Source: Tistlia sp040905785
GTDB taxonomy: Bacteria; Pseudomonadota; Alphaproteobacteria; Kiloniellales; DSM-21159
Assembly (NCBI RefSeq): GCF_040905785.1
Contig: NZ_JBBDQW010000073.1
Coordinates: 1 to 64,000 of the forward strand
DNA: 64,000 nucleotides
Direction: 5' to 3'
Shown: positions 23,875-32,535 of the stretch, piece by piece
Layout: each line of letters opens with the position of its first letter
Numbering within the stretch: position 1 is the stretch's first letter
Translations under genes and position numbers: made by a program
The notes under the pieces: model-generated
The model's database searches: none
The model's input: only the letters and a program-made list of their open reading frames with translations
What the model was told of the DNA's origin: nothing

Positions 23875-25794
23875 CTAGTCGGCGAGCTCGAGGCCACCCT
23901 CCGCCAGCGCCTCGACGAAGCCCGCGAGCTGGCAGCGGTAGGCGCGCCAGCGGCCGACGGCGGCGCGGTCGATCGGCTGGCGAACCTGCCAGGCGCTGGC
24001 CGTGCGGACCGGGCGATCGGCGTCCTGGAAGTTCAGGCAGGCGGGGTCCCAGGCCAGGCCGCAGTGGGCGACCAGGCGGCGCGATTCGCCCTCCTGGTCG
24101 GCGACCAGCCGCTCGTGCTCGACCTCGAGGATCATGCCCGGGGGCAGCACGGACTGCCAGTGGTCCATCAGCCGGCGGTGCGCCAGCACCTGCTGCGCAA
24201 GATCGAGGAGGTCGTGGCTGAAGGTGTGGCCGCGGCCGAAGAACTCGAAGAAGTTGGAGAGGGCGACGTCGCGGGGATCGCGGCGGCAGGACAGGATGCG
24301 CGCGCCCGGCAGCGCCAGGGCGGCGAGGCCGAGGTAGTGGTAGTTGCCCGGCAGCTTGTCGGTGACACGCGCCGCGCCGGCCGCCGCCGCCGGCCAGCGC
24401 GCCCGGTAGTCGGCGGCGAGGCCGGCCAGGGCGGCGGCGTCCAGCTCGGCGGCGCAGGCCGGCCAGGCCGCTGCCGATCCCAGGCGCGCCGGCAGGGCCC
24501 GCGCCAGGGCCGGCAGCACGGTCAGTTCGCCGGCGCCGTGGACGCGAGGGTGGCTGGCCAGGATCTGCTCGACCAGCGTCGTGCCGGAGCGCGGCAGGCC
24601 GACGATGAAGACCGGCCCGGCAGCGGCCTCCCCGGCCCCGGCAAGGCGCTCGAAGAGGCTCGCGGGAAAGGCCGCCAGCAGCGCCTCGACATAGGTCGCA
24701 TAGGCGGCTGCGTCGTGCGGCCGGAGCAGGCGTGCGAGCGCGTTGGCCCGCTCGGCGGCGGCGAAGGCGGCGTCGTGGGCCTCGCCAAGCCGCAGCGCCC
24801 GGGCCAGCGCGAAGCCTGCGACGGCGCGCTCGCTCTCCGGCTTAGCCGAATTCTCCAGGATCGCCTGCAGCCGTCCGGCCAGAGCGTCGCCGGGCGCCAG
24901 GGCGCGGCCCTGGACCAGGGCGGCCAGCGCGTCGGCGTCCTCCGGTGCCAGCTCGATCGCCTGGCGCAGGGGCGCCTGGGCTTCCGCGAAGCGGCCGAGC
25001 AGCTGCAGGGCGTGGCCAAGACCGCCGTGGAGCTCGGCATCGGCGGGCGCCAGCTCCAGGCCGCGCCGGAAGGTCTCGATGGCCGCCTCGACCTCGCCGA
25101 CCCGCTCCTGGGCCTGTCCGAGCGCCTTGAGGGCGGCCAGCGAGCTCGGCACCAGGGCCAGCGCCCGGCGCAGCGGCTCGAGGGCCCAGGCCTCGCGACC
25201 GAGCCGGAGCAGGGCCTCGCCGCGACCGATCAGGGCCGGCGCCAGGTCCGGCTGCAGCGCCAGCGCCTGGTCGAAGGCGTCCAGGGCTTCCTCGGCGTGC
25301 TCGAGCCGGATCAGCGCGGCGCCCAGGTTGTTCAGCACCGACGGCACCGCCGGCTCGATCTCCAGCGCCCGCCGGTAGGCGGCGGCGGCAGCGGCATAGT
25401 CGCGGCCGCCCGCCTCGAGGTCGCCGAGCAGCGCCCACAGTCCGGCGTCGCCCGGCAGGACCGCCAAGGCCGCCTGCAGGGTCGCCAGCGACCCCGACCG
25501 GTCGCCGAGGGCGCGCTGCGTCGCAGCCAGGCTGCGCCGAAAGGCGGGATTGTCCGGTGCGGCCTCGACGGCGCGTCGAAGCGGAGCCAGGGCCGCGCGG
25601 CCCGGGCCGCCCTGGTGCAGCGCCAGGCCGTAGAGGTGCAGCGTGTCGGGGTGGCGGGGCGCCGCCTGCAGCAGGCGCCGATAGAGCGGCAGGGCCTCGG
25701 CGGGGCGGCCGGCCCGGTGCAGCGCGACGGCCTGCTCCAGCAAGGCCTGGAGCTGGGCTGGGCCCGGTCTGCCCGGCCCGGCCCCCGCGGTCAT
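23875..25794 (-). CDS. TPR-repeat sulfotransferase
   Basis: A 639-residue fusion. Residues about 15-330 form eight or more tetratricopeptide repeats (for example AEALPLYRRLLQAAPRHPD and EALDAFDQALALQPDLAPAL). From about residue 393 a sulfotransferase domain begins, with the PAPS 5'-phosphosulfate loop FIVGLPRSGTTLVEQIL and the 3'-phosphate site CRRDPRDVALSNFF. A TDKLPGNYHYLGLAALALP segment lies between. Proteins of this design are common in alphaproteobacteria and modify unknown acceptors, perhaps proteins (tyrosine) or glycans. It lies 36 bp upstream of the CobD-like gene on the same strand. Confidence 0.9.
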   Translation of the reverse strand: MTAGAGPGRPGPAQLQALLEQAVALHRAGRPAEALPLYRRLLQAAPRHPDTLHLYGLALHQGGPGRAALAPLRRAVEAAPDNPAFRRSLAATQRALGDRSGSLATLQAALAVLPGDAGLWALLGDLEAGGRDYAAAAAAYRRALEIEPAVPSVLNNLGAALIRLEHAEEALDAFDQALALQPDLAPALIGRGEALLRLGREAWALEPLRRALALVPSSLAALKALGQAQERVGEVEAAIETFRRGLELAPADAELHGGLGHALQLLGRFAEAQAPLRQAIELAPEDADALAALVQGRALAPGDALAGRLQAILENSAKPESERAVAGFALARALRLGEAHDAAFAAAERANALARLLRPHDAAAYATYVEALLAAFPASLFERLAGAGEAAAGPVFIVGLPRSGTTLVEQILASHPRVHGAGELTVLPALARALPARLGSAAAWPACAAELDAAALAGLAADYRARWPAAAAGAARVTDKLPGNYHYLGLAALALPGARILSCRRDPRDVALSNFFEFFGRGHTFSHDLLDLAQQVLAHRRLMDHWQSVLPPGMILEVEHERLVADQEGESRRLVAHCGLAWDPACLNFQDADRPVRTASAWQVRQPIDRAAVGRWRAYRCQLAGFVEALAEGGLELAD

Positions 25795-25810
25795 CCCGTC
25801 GCCTGGGCGG

Positions 25811-26746
25811 TCATGCCCGCTCGACGACCAGCTGGGCGGCGACCAGGTCCTCGAGGGCGGTGCCGACCGACTTGAACAGCGTGATCTCCTCCTCGGTGCG
25901 GCGGCCGGTGCGCTCGCCGCGGGCGAGCTCGAACAGGTCGCCGGCGATGTCCTGCTCGCTCAGCGCCCCACTCTTCAGGGGCTGGACGATGTCGCCGCCC
26001 TCCTTGGTGGCGCCGGCGCGGGTATCGACGAAGACGCTCGCACGGCGGATCGCCTGGTCGTCGGTCTCGCGCATCTCCGGCGTGAAGGCGCCGACCAGGT
26101 CGAGGTGGACCCCCGGCTGCAGCCAGTCGCCGCGGACCAGCGGCTCGCGGCTCAGGGTCGCGCAGCTGATGACGTCGGCGCCGCGCGCCGCGCCCTCCAG
26201 GTCCTCGGTGAAGCCGACCTCGAGGTCGCTGCGGTCGAGCGAGCGGGCCAGGGCCTCGGCCTTGGCCGCCGAGCGGCCCCAGACCGTCACGCTGCGGATC
26301 GGCCGCACCGCGGCGTGCGCCTCGATCAGGTGCGGCGCCAGGGCGCCGGTGCCGACCATCAGCAGCCGCTCGGAGTCCTGGCGGGCCAGGTAGCTGGCAC
26401 CGAGCGCCGAGGCGGCCGCGGTCCGCCGCAGGGTCAGCATGGGGCCGTCGATCAGGGCCAGCGGCTGGCCGGTCGTCCAGTCGTTGAGCAGGTAGATGCC
26501 CATGACCGCCGGCAGCGAGCGCTCGGCGTTGCCCGGCGTCACCGTGACGATCTTGATGCCGACGTGGCGGCCCGACTGCCAGGCCGGCATCAGCAGCAGC
26601 GTCGCATCGGGCTCGCCGGTCCTCGGGATGCTGTGGTGGTGGCGGACGGGCGCGGCGACGTCGCCGCGGAAGCCCTCGCGCAGGGTCTCGACCAGGGAAG
26701 GGAAATCCAGGGCGGCCTGAACCTCCTTGGCGGCGACGGTACGCAT
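25811..26746 (-). CDS. Ornithine cyclodeaminase/mu-crystallin family oxidoreductase
   Basis: A 311-residue NAD(P)-binding enzyme of the ornithine cyclodeaminase family. It shows GIKIVTVTPGNAERSLPAVMG and the Rossmann motif MVGTGALAPHLIEAHA, with VWGRSAAKAEALA after it. Ornithine cyclodeaminase itself has a characteristic Asp, present here in LDLVGAFTPEMRE (Asp after HL). Most bacterial members reduce cyclic or linear imines such as pyrroline-2-carboxylate or iminosuccinate. No substrate can be assigned. The ATG at 26746 gives the normal length; the frame is open further upstream into the neighbouring gene region. Confidence 0.85.
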   Translation of the reverse strand: MRTVAAKEVQAALDFPSLVETLREGFRGDVAAPVRHHHSIPRTGEPDATLLLMPAWQSGRHVGIKIVTVTPGNAERSLPAVMGIYLLNDWTTGQPLALIDGPMLTLRRTAAASALGASYLARQDSERLLMVGTGALAPHLIEAHAAVRPIRSVTVWGRSAAKAEALARSLDRSDLEVGFTEDLEGAARGADVISCATLSREPLVRGDWLQPGVHLDLVGAFTPEMRETDDQAIRRASVFVDTRAGATKEGGDIVQPLKSGALSEQDIAGDLFELARGERTGRRTEEEITLFKSVGTALEDLVAAQLVVERA

Positions 26747-26766
26747 AGGCAGGCTACTCTTCGTGT

Positions 26767-27156
26767 TCAGCGGTTGGAATTGCCGGGCAGCGCCGGGCTG
26801 GCGGGCGCCGGCAGCGCCGGCCGCGGGCCTTCCGCGGGACGCTCGCCCTGCGGCGCGCGGGCCGCGCGCTCGGCCTCGGCCTGGCGCAGCTTGCTCAGCT
26901 CGCGCTCCGTGGCCGCCGTCCGGCGCCGCTCGCTGCGCAGGGCCGAGCGATTGCGGCCCTCGAAGACCCATTCCAGGAACAGGCCGAGCAGGACGCCGAC
27001 GGCGAGGCTGCCGAGCACGACCAGGAACAGCGGCAGCGCGATCTCGTAGCGCAGCGGCCAGAGGTCGAGCGCCACCGCCGCCCGGTTGTTCACCGAGAAG
27101 ACGACCAGCAGGAGCAGGAGAGGCAGGGCGATCAGAAGCCAGAGCAACCGCTTCAC
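26767..27156 (-). CDS. LapA family (DUF1049) inner-membrane protein
   Basis: A 129-residue protein of the lipopolysaccharide assembly protein A family (not the LapA adhesin). Two helices (about 4-22 and 41-63) are separated by NNRAAVALDLWPLRYEI, the family signature with its conserved Asn residues. A coiled cytoplasmic segment SERRRTAATERELSKLRQAE and a Pro/Ala-rich tail follow. It comes after ihfB, the usual alphaproteobacterial order. Confidence 0.88.
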   Translation of the reverse strand: MKRLLWLLIALPLLLLLVVFSVNNRAAVALDLWPLRYEIALPLFLVVLGSLAVGVLLGLFLEWVFEGRNRSALRSERRRTAATERELSKLRQAEAERAARAPQGERPAEGPRPALPAPASPALPGNSNR

Positions 27157-27226
27157 TGGGTGGGTCTCCCTTGCAGGCCGATCCGGTGCGGGGGCGCTGC
27201 CCGGCGGGCCGGCCGACGGACTTGCG

Positions 27227-27508
27227 TCACTCGACGTTCAGGCGCTCGCGCAGCTGCTTGCCGGTCTTGAAGAAGGGCACGGCCTTGGCCGCGACCGGCA
27301 CGGCCTCGCCGGTCCTGGGGTTCCGGCCGATCCGCGACTCACGCTGCTTGACCGAGAAGGCGCCGAAGCCGCGCAGCTCGACCCGGTCGCCGCGGGCCAG
27401 CGCCTCGGCGATCTCGTCGAAGATCGTCGAGACGATGCGGTCGACGTCGCGGTGGTAGAGATGCGGATTGAGCTCGGCAATCCGCTGGATCAGCTCGGAC
27501 TTGGTCAT
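27227..27508 (-). CDS. ihfB: Integration host factor subunit beta
   Basis: A 93-residue DNA-bending protein of the HU/IHF family. It starts MTKSELIQRIAELNPHLYHR and has the beta-arm GRNPRTGEAVPVAAKAVPFF with the DNA-intercalating Pro. The start ATG at 27508 is fixed by the conserved IHF-beta N-terminus. It follows rpsA, from which it is separated by a terminator-like hairpin, so it may have its own promoter in the 200-bp gap. Confidence 0.96.
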   Translation of the reverse strand: MTKSELIQRIAELNPHLYHRDVDRIVSTIFDEIAEALARGDRVELRGFGAFSVKQRESRIGRNPRTGEAVPVAAKAVPFFKTGKQLRERLNVE

Positions 27509-27704
27509 GGTTCCCCGATTCTCGATCCAGGCCGGACCCTCGGAGGGCCCGAAGGCTCGCCGGCAAGGCCCCGGCGGGGACAGGTTCGCGCACGAACCCG
27601 GTCCAGCCTGCCAGAGGTCTCCGGAACGGTCAAGGAAGCGCCTTTCATAACAAGGAGATAACCGGCGAGCCGCGCGGTGGTTCCCGGCTCGAAGCAAAGC
27701 GGAC

Positions 27705-27738
27705 AAGAAAACGGCCCGGCCCTGGTGGGCCCGGCCGT
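27705..27738 (-). terminator. Rho-independent terminator of rpsA
   Basis: On the minus strand a 12-bp GC stem with one mismatch (27727-27738 with 27711-27722) closes a 4-nt loop and is followed by TTTTCT. It begins 24 bp after the rpsA stop codon. Confidence 0.75.
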
Positions 27739-27762
27739 GTCTCTATGCAGCGAGCGGCGCGG

Positions 27763-29496
27763 CTACTTCTCGTCGCCCTCGGGCTCCTGCTTCTTCTGCT
27801 GCTGCTTCAGCGCGGCGCCCAGGATGTCGCCCAGGCTGGCGCCCGAGTCGGTGTTGCCGTACTCGGCCATGGCCTGCTTCTCCTCCTCCATCTGCAGCTG
27901 CTTGATGGAGAGCGAGATCTTGCGGGTCTTGCGGTCGACGCTGGTGATCTTGGCGTCGACGCGCTCGCCCACCGCATAGCGCTCCGGGCGCTGCTCGGAG
28001 CGCTCGCGGGCCAGATCGGTCTTGCGGATGAAGCCGGTGATGCCCTCGGCGAGCTGCAGCTCGACGCCGCCGTCGTTGACCTCGGAGACCGTGCCGGTGA
28101 CGGCCGCGCCCTTCTTGAAGCGGTCGGCGGTGTCCTCGAAGGGATCGGAGCCGAGCTGCTTGATGCCGAGCGAGATGCGCTCCTTCTCGACGTCGATGTC
28201 GAGCAGCTTGACCTTGACCATCTGGCCCTTCTGGTAATCCTTCACGGCCTCCTCGCCGGAACGCTCCCAGTCGAGGTCCGAGAGGTGGACCATGCCGTCG
28301 ATCTCGCCGGGCAGGCCGACGAACAGGCCGAACTCGGTGATGTTCTTGACCTCGCCTTCCAGCTCGGTGCCGATCGGGAAGCGCTCGACCAGATCCTCCC
28401 AGGGGTTCGCCTGGACCTGCTTGAGGCCGAGCGAGATGCGGCGCTTCTGCTCGTCGACGTCGAGGATCATCACCTCGACCTCCTGGGAGGTCGAGACGAT
28501 CTTGCCCGGGTGGATGTTCTTCTTGGTCCAGCTCATCTCCGAGACGTGGACCAGGCCCTCGATGCCCGGCTCCAGCTCGACGAAGGCGCCGTAGTCGGTG
28601 ATGTTGGTCACGCGGCCCAGGAACTTGGCGCCGGTCGGGTACTTGGCCGAGACGCCTTCCCAGGGATCGGCCTCGAGCTGCTTCATGCCGAGGCTGATGC
28701 GCTGGGTCTCCGGGTTGAAGCGGATGACCTGGACCTGGACCTGCTGGCCGATCGAGAGCGCCTCGGTCGGGTGGTTGATGCGGCGCCAGGAGATGTCGGT
28801 GACGTGGAGCAGGCCGTCGACGCCGCCGAGGTCGACGAAGGCGCCGTAGTCGGTGATGTTCTTGACGACGCCCGGCAGGACCTGGCCTTCCTTGAGGTTG
28901 GCGACCAGCTCGCTGCGCTGCTCTGCGCGGTCCTCTTCCAGGACGGCGCGGCGCGAGACCACGATGTTGCCGCGCGAGCGGTCCATCTTGAGGATCTGGA
29001 AGGGCTGCGGGGTGTGCATCAGCGGCGTGACGTCGCGCACCGGGCGGATGTCGACCTGGCTGCCCGGCAGGAAGGCCACGGCGCCCGACAGGTCGACGGT
29101 GAAGCCGCCCTTGACCCGGCCGAAGATGTGGCCGGTGACGCGGGCGTTGTCGGCATAGGCCTTCTCGAGCTGGTTCCAGCTCTCCTCGCGCCGGGCCTTC
29201 TCGCGGCTCAGCATGGCCTCGCCGTTCTTGTCCTCCATGCGCTCCAGGAACACCTCGACGGTGTTGCCGGGCACGATGTCGGCCTCCTCGCCGCCCTTGA
29301 CGAATTCCTTCAGCGCGACGCGGCCCTCGGACTTCAGGCCGACGTCGATCAGGACGCTGTCGCCCTCGACGCGGATGATGCGTCCGCGCAGGACCGTACC
29401 CTCGAGGCTTTCCTCGGTGCCGAGGGATTCGTCCAGCAACGCGGCGAAGGATTCCTTGTTCTGGGTCTGCTCAGAGACGGCGGTGGTGTCGCTCAT
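27763..29496 (-). CDS. rpsA: 30S ribosomal protein S1
   Basis: S1 binds mRNA and helps initiation on structured leaders. It has 577 residues with six S1/OB repeats; the typical segments VKNITDYGAFVDLGGVDGLL, VTNITDYGAFVELEPGIEGL and VKNITEFGLFVGLPGEIDGM are in repeats 3-5. Repeats 1-2 contain GGEEADIVPG and GGFTVDLSGAVAFLPGSQVD. The C-terminus is rich in Lys/Gln/Glu. It follows cmk, as in most proteobacteria, with AAAGGA before the ATG. Confidence 0.97.
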   Translation of the reverse strand: MSDTTAVSEQTQNKESFAALLDESLGTEESLEGTVLRGRIIRVEGDSVLIDVGLKSEGRVALKEFVKGGEEADIVPGNTVEVFLERMEDKNGEAMLSREKARREESWNQLEKAYADNARVTGHIFGRVKGGFTVDLSGAVAFLPGSQVDIRPVRDVTPLMHTPQPFQILKMDRSRGNIVVSRRAVLEEDRAEQRSELVANLKEGQVLPGVVKNITDYGAFVDLGGVDGLLHVTDISWRRINHPTEALSIGQQVQVQVIRFNPETQRISLGMKQLEADPWEGVSAKYPTGAKFLGRVTNITDYGAFVELEPGIEGLVHVSEMSWTKKNIHPGKIVSTSQEVEVMILDVDEQKRRISLGLKQVQANPWEDLVERFPIGTELEGEVKNITEFGLFVGLPGEIDGMVHLSDLDWERSGEEAVKDYQKGQMVKVKLLDIDVEKERISLGIKQLGSDPFEDTADRFKKGAAVTGTVSEVNDGGVELQLAEGITGFIRKTDLARERSEQRPERYAVGERVDAKITSVDRKTRKISLSIKQLQMEEEKQAMAEYGNTDSGASLGDILGAALKQQQKKQEPEGDEK

Positions 29497-29605
29497 GACT
29501 GTCTGTAGTCCTTTCGCATATTCAGGGTTATCCAGGCCGGCCGGTTTTTCCGGCGGTCTTCCCGACGCCGCCCCCGCGCCGCTGCGCGGTCGAGGGGGTG
29601 GAGCG

Positions 29606-30334
29606 TCAGGCTCGTTTGGTCGCGGCGAGGCCAGTTTTCCGTTCGACGAAGCGAAGCGCCGTTTCCAGCGCCTCCTCGATGCCGAGATCCGTCGTGTCGA
29701 GGAGCTCGGCGTCGTCCGCCGGCTTCAGGGGAGCGTCCGCGCGAGTGCGATCACGCGCATCGCGCTCCTTCAGGTCTGCCAGGACGGCCGCGTATATAAC
29801 CCCGCTGCCGCCCTGCCGCAACTCTTCCATGCGCCGGCGCGCACGGATCTCGACGCTGGCGTCGACGAAGAGCTTGGCCGGGGCGTCGGGGCAGACCACC
29901 GTGCCGATGTCCCGGCCGTCGAGCACGGCCCCTGCCCGGCCGTCCGGCGGATGCGCCGCGAAGCCCCGCTGGAAGTCGAGCAGCGCCGCCCGCACCCGCG
30001 GGTTGGCGGCGACCCGCGAGGCCGCCGCACCGACCGCCTCGCTGCGCAGGTCGGGGCGCGCCAGGTCGGCCGGGGTCAGCCGCTCGGCGGCCCGGGCCGC
30101 GGCCGCGGCGTCGCCCGGATCGCCGTCCTCGGCCAGCACCTTGGCGCCGACCGCCCGGTAGAGCGCGCCGGTGTCCAGGTAGGCCAGCCCCAGGCGCGCC
30201 GCCAGGCCGCGCGCCAGCGTGCCCTTGCCGGCCGCCGCCGGCCCGTCGATGGCGATCACCAGGGGCCGCGCGGACTCGTCGCGGGCTGGTTCGCGGTGCG
30301 TGCCGGGGGGCGGGTCGGGGCGCGGGTCGCTCAT
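29606..30334 (-). CDS. cmk: Cytidylate kinase
   Basis: Phosphorylates CMP and dCMP. It has 242 residues with the P-loop IDGPAAAGKGTLARGLA, the YLDTGALYRAVG substrate segment, LDGRDIGTVVCPDAPAKLFV and the lid region RARRRMEEL. The first 20 or so residues are a charged, proline-rich extension not found in E. coli; GTGGAG lies before the chosen ATG. It sits 20 bp after aroA and is followed by rpsA. Confidence 0.95.
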   Translation of the reverse strand: MSDPRPDPPPGTHREPARDESARPLVIAIDGPAAAGKGTLARGLAARLGLAYLDTGALYRAVGAKVLAEDGDPGDAAAAARAAERLTPADLARPDLRSEAVGAAASRVAANPRVRAALLDFQRGFAAHPPDGRAGAVLDGRDIGTVVCPDAPAKLFVDASVEIRARRRMEELRQGGSGVIYAAVLADLKERDARDRTRADAPLKPADDAELLDTTDLGIEEALETALRFVERKTGLAATKRA

Positions 30335-30353
30335 CGGGCTCCACCCCGGGGGC

Positions 30354-31736
30354 TCAGCCGATGTCCGCCCCGAGGCCGCGCAGCAGGGCCGCGAAGCCGG
30401 GGAAGGAGGTGTCGATCGGGCTGGCGTCGTCGATCTCGACCGGGGCCGCCGCGCCCAGCCCGAGCACCAGGAAGGTCATGGCGATGCGATGGTCGAGGTC
30501 GGCCTCGATGCGCGCGCCGCCGGCCGGCGGCCTGCCGCCCCGGCCCTGCACGACCAGCCAGTCCTCGCCCTCCTCGACCTCGACGCCGCAGGCCGCCAGG
30601 CCGCGCGCCGTGGCGCTGAGGCGGTCGCTCTCCTTGACGCGCAGCTCGCCGAGCCCGCGCAGCTCCGTGCGGCCCTCGGCGAAGGCCGCGGCGACCGCCA
30701 GGACCGGGTACTCGTCGATCATCGAGGGCGCGCGCGCCGCCGGCACCGCGATGCCCTTGAGCGGCCCGGCCTCGACCGCGAGATCGGCGACCGGCTCGCC
30801 GGCCTGCTCGCGGCGGTTCTGCAGGGTCAGGCGCGCGCCCATCTCGAGCAGGCAGTCGAGCAGGCCGGTGCGCAGCGGGTTGATGCCGACGTTCTCGACG
30901 ACGACCGAGGAGCCGGGCCGGATCAGCGCCGCGACCAGGGGAAAGGCCGCCGAGGAGATGTCGCCCGGCACGGCGACCGGCCCGCCGGTCAGGCGCGCCG
31001 GCCCCCGCAGCCGGACGTGGCGGCCGTCGGCCTCGTCGGCGACCGTCACCTCGGCGCCGAAGGCGCGCAGCATGTTTTCCGTGTGGTCGCGCGTCGCCTC
31101 CGGCTCGATCACCTCGGTCGTGCCGGCGGCGGCAAGTCCGGCCAACAGCAGCGCCGACTTCACCTGGGCCGAGGCGACCGGCAGGCGGTAGGCCACCGGC
31201 TGCGGCCGCTCGGCGCCCTGCACCGCGAGGGGCAGCCGCCCGCCGGCGCGCGACAGGAAGCGGGCGCCGGTCAACGCCAGGGGCTCGGTGACCCGGCCCA
31301 TCGGCCGGCGGCTCAGCGAGGCGTCGCCGACCAGTACGGCGAAGATCGGCTGCTGGACGAGCAGGCCGAGGCAGAGCCGCGCGCCGGTACCGGCATTGCC
31401 GAAGTCGAGCGGCCGCTCGGGCTCGGCCAGCCGGCCGACGCCGCGGCCGGCGACCCGCCAGCGGCCGGGTCCGAGACGCTCGACCTCGGCCCCGAGCGCG
31501 GCCATGGCGGCGGCGGTCGCCAGCACGTCCTCGCCCTCGAGCAGGCCCTCGATGCGGGTCTCGCCCTCGGCCAGGGCGCCGAGCATCAGCGCGCGGTGCG
31601 AGATCGACTTGTCGCCCGGCACCGTCAGGCGACCGCTCAGGGGACCGCCCGGGCGCGCGGTCATGGCGCGGGGTGCGGTGGTGCGGGCCTCGGTGCGGTC
31701 CTCGGGGCGGTCCTCGGGGCTGTGTCCTGGCTTCAC
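30354..31736 (-). CDS. aroA: 3-phosphoshikimate 1-carboxyvinyltransferase (EPSP synthase)
   Basis: The sixth step of the shikimate pathway. Signature segments are VPGDKSISHRALMLGALAEG, DFGNAGTGARLCLGLL and RVKESDRLSATARGL. The GTG at 31734-31736 is preceded by GGAAAG and gives 460 residues; an internal ATG at 31664 would give 436, closer to the family norm, but has no clear ribosome-binding site. The extra N-terminal segment is encoded by short GGTCCTCGG-type repeats. It is divergent from the TIGR02300 gene and heads the aroA-cmk-rpsA run. The AGTGARL and DKS motifs suggest a variant class rather than the E. coli type. Confidence 0.95.
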   Translation of the reverse strand: MKPGHSPEDRPEDRTEARTTAPRAMTARPGGPLSGRLTVPGDKSISHRALMLGALAEGETRIEGLLEGEDVLATAAAMAALGAEVERLGPGRWRVAGRGVGRLAEPERPLDFGNAGTGARLCLGLLVQQPIFAVLVGDASLSRRPMGRVTEPLALTGARFLSRAGGRLPLAVQGAERPQPVAYRLPVASAQVKSALLLAGLAAAGTTEVIEPEATRDHTENMLRAFGAEVTVADEADGRHVRLRGPARLTGGPVAVPGDISSAAFPLVAALIRPGSSVVVENVGINPLRTGLLDCLLEMGARLTLQNRREQAGEPVADLAVEAGPLKGIAVPAARAPSMIDEYPVLAVAAAFAEGRTELRGLGELRVKESDRLSATARGLAACGVEVEEGEDWLVVQGRGGRPPAGGARIEADLDHRIAMTFLVLGLGAAAPVEIDDASPIDTSFPGFAALLRGLGADIG

Positions 31737-31931
31737 GGCTGCTTTCCGGCGGCTCGGGCGGACCCGGGGGCGGGGCCGCCGGCGCGAAGCCGCGGCGCCC
31801 GGCGTCCCGGCAGGCGACGCCCGGGGGCTTAGCGGCGCGAGAAGGGTTTGACAAGCCCGGCAGGCCGTGGCAAACGCGCCGCCTCATTCCAGCCCTGAAA
31901 ATCCGCGGTCAGCAGAGACGGGAGAACCGAC

Positions 31932-32279
31932 GTGGCGAAGCCTGAGTGGGGCAGCAAGCGCATCTGCCAGAGTTGCGGCGCGAAGTTCTACGACTTCGAC
32001 AAGAACCCGATCGTCTGCCCGGCCTGCAGCGCCACCTTCGATCCCGAGGCGATCCTGAAGAGCCGGCGCGGCAAGGCGCCGGTCTCGAAGGAGAAGGCCA
32101 AGCCGGTCAAGTCCAAGGTCGACGAGGCGCGCGACGACGCGATCATGGACGACGACGAGGTCGAGCTCGACGAGGACGCCGAGGAGGAATCCGAGGACGA
32201 GGAGGTCGTCGAGGACGCCTCGGACCTGGGTGACGACGACCTCGAGGTCGATGTCGCGGAGGACGAGAAGGAGAACTGA
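31932..32279 (+). CDS. TIGR02300 (FYDLN acid) family protein
   Basis: A 115-residue protein found across alphaproteobacteria, function unknown. The N-terminus has a zinc-ribbon pattern (ICQSCGAKFYDF ... IVCPAC) with the FYDFDKNP family motif, then a lysine-rich linker and a very acidic C-terminal half (E/D-rich from about residue 70). The start is a GTG at 31932 with GGAGAA upstream. It lies between divergent aroA and tRNA-Ala, the usual position. Confidence 0.92.
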   Translation: MAKPEWGSKRICQSCGAKFYDFDKNPIVCPACSATFDPEAILKSRRGKAPVSKEKAKPVKSKVDEARDDAIMDDDEVELDEDAEEESEDEEVVEDASDLGDDDLEVDVAEDEKEN

Positions 32280-32317
32280 CGGCCCGGGCGGGGCCTGCGG
32301 GAGCGCGATTTTCCGGC

Positions 32318-32346
32318 TTGCATTGGCGGGACGCGCTACCTAATTT
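32318..32346 (+). promoter_or_regulatory. Possible promoter of tRNA-Ala
   Basis: TTGCAT (32318-32323) and TAATTT (32341-32346) are 17 bp apart and lie about 40 bp upstream of the tRNA. The -35 match is weak; position and spacing are the main support. Confidence 0.35.
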
Positions 32347-32388
32347 CCGCCTTCCCGGCGCGCCCGAGGCGCCGCGAGACGAGGTTCT

Positions 32389-32464
<76 letters not shown>

Positions 32465-32467
32465 AAT

Positions 32468-32496
32468 GACCCCCTGGGAAACCAGGGGGTTTTTGG
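32468..32496 (+). terminator. Rho-independent terminator after tRNA-Ala
   Basis: A perfect 8-bp stem CCCCCTGG/CCAGGGGG (32470-32477, 32482-32489) with a GAAA tetraloop, followed by five T. It starts 5 nt after the tRNA CCA end. Confidence 0.9.
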
Positions 32497-32535
32497 TTTG
32501 TGGGGTGCCGGGCAGCGGCCACCCGCCGAGCCACC

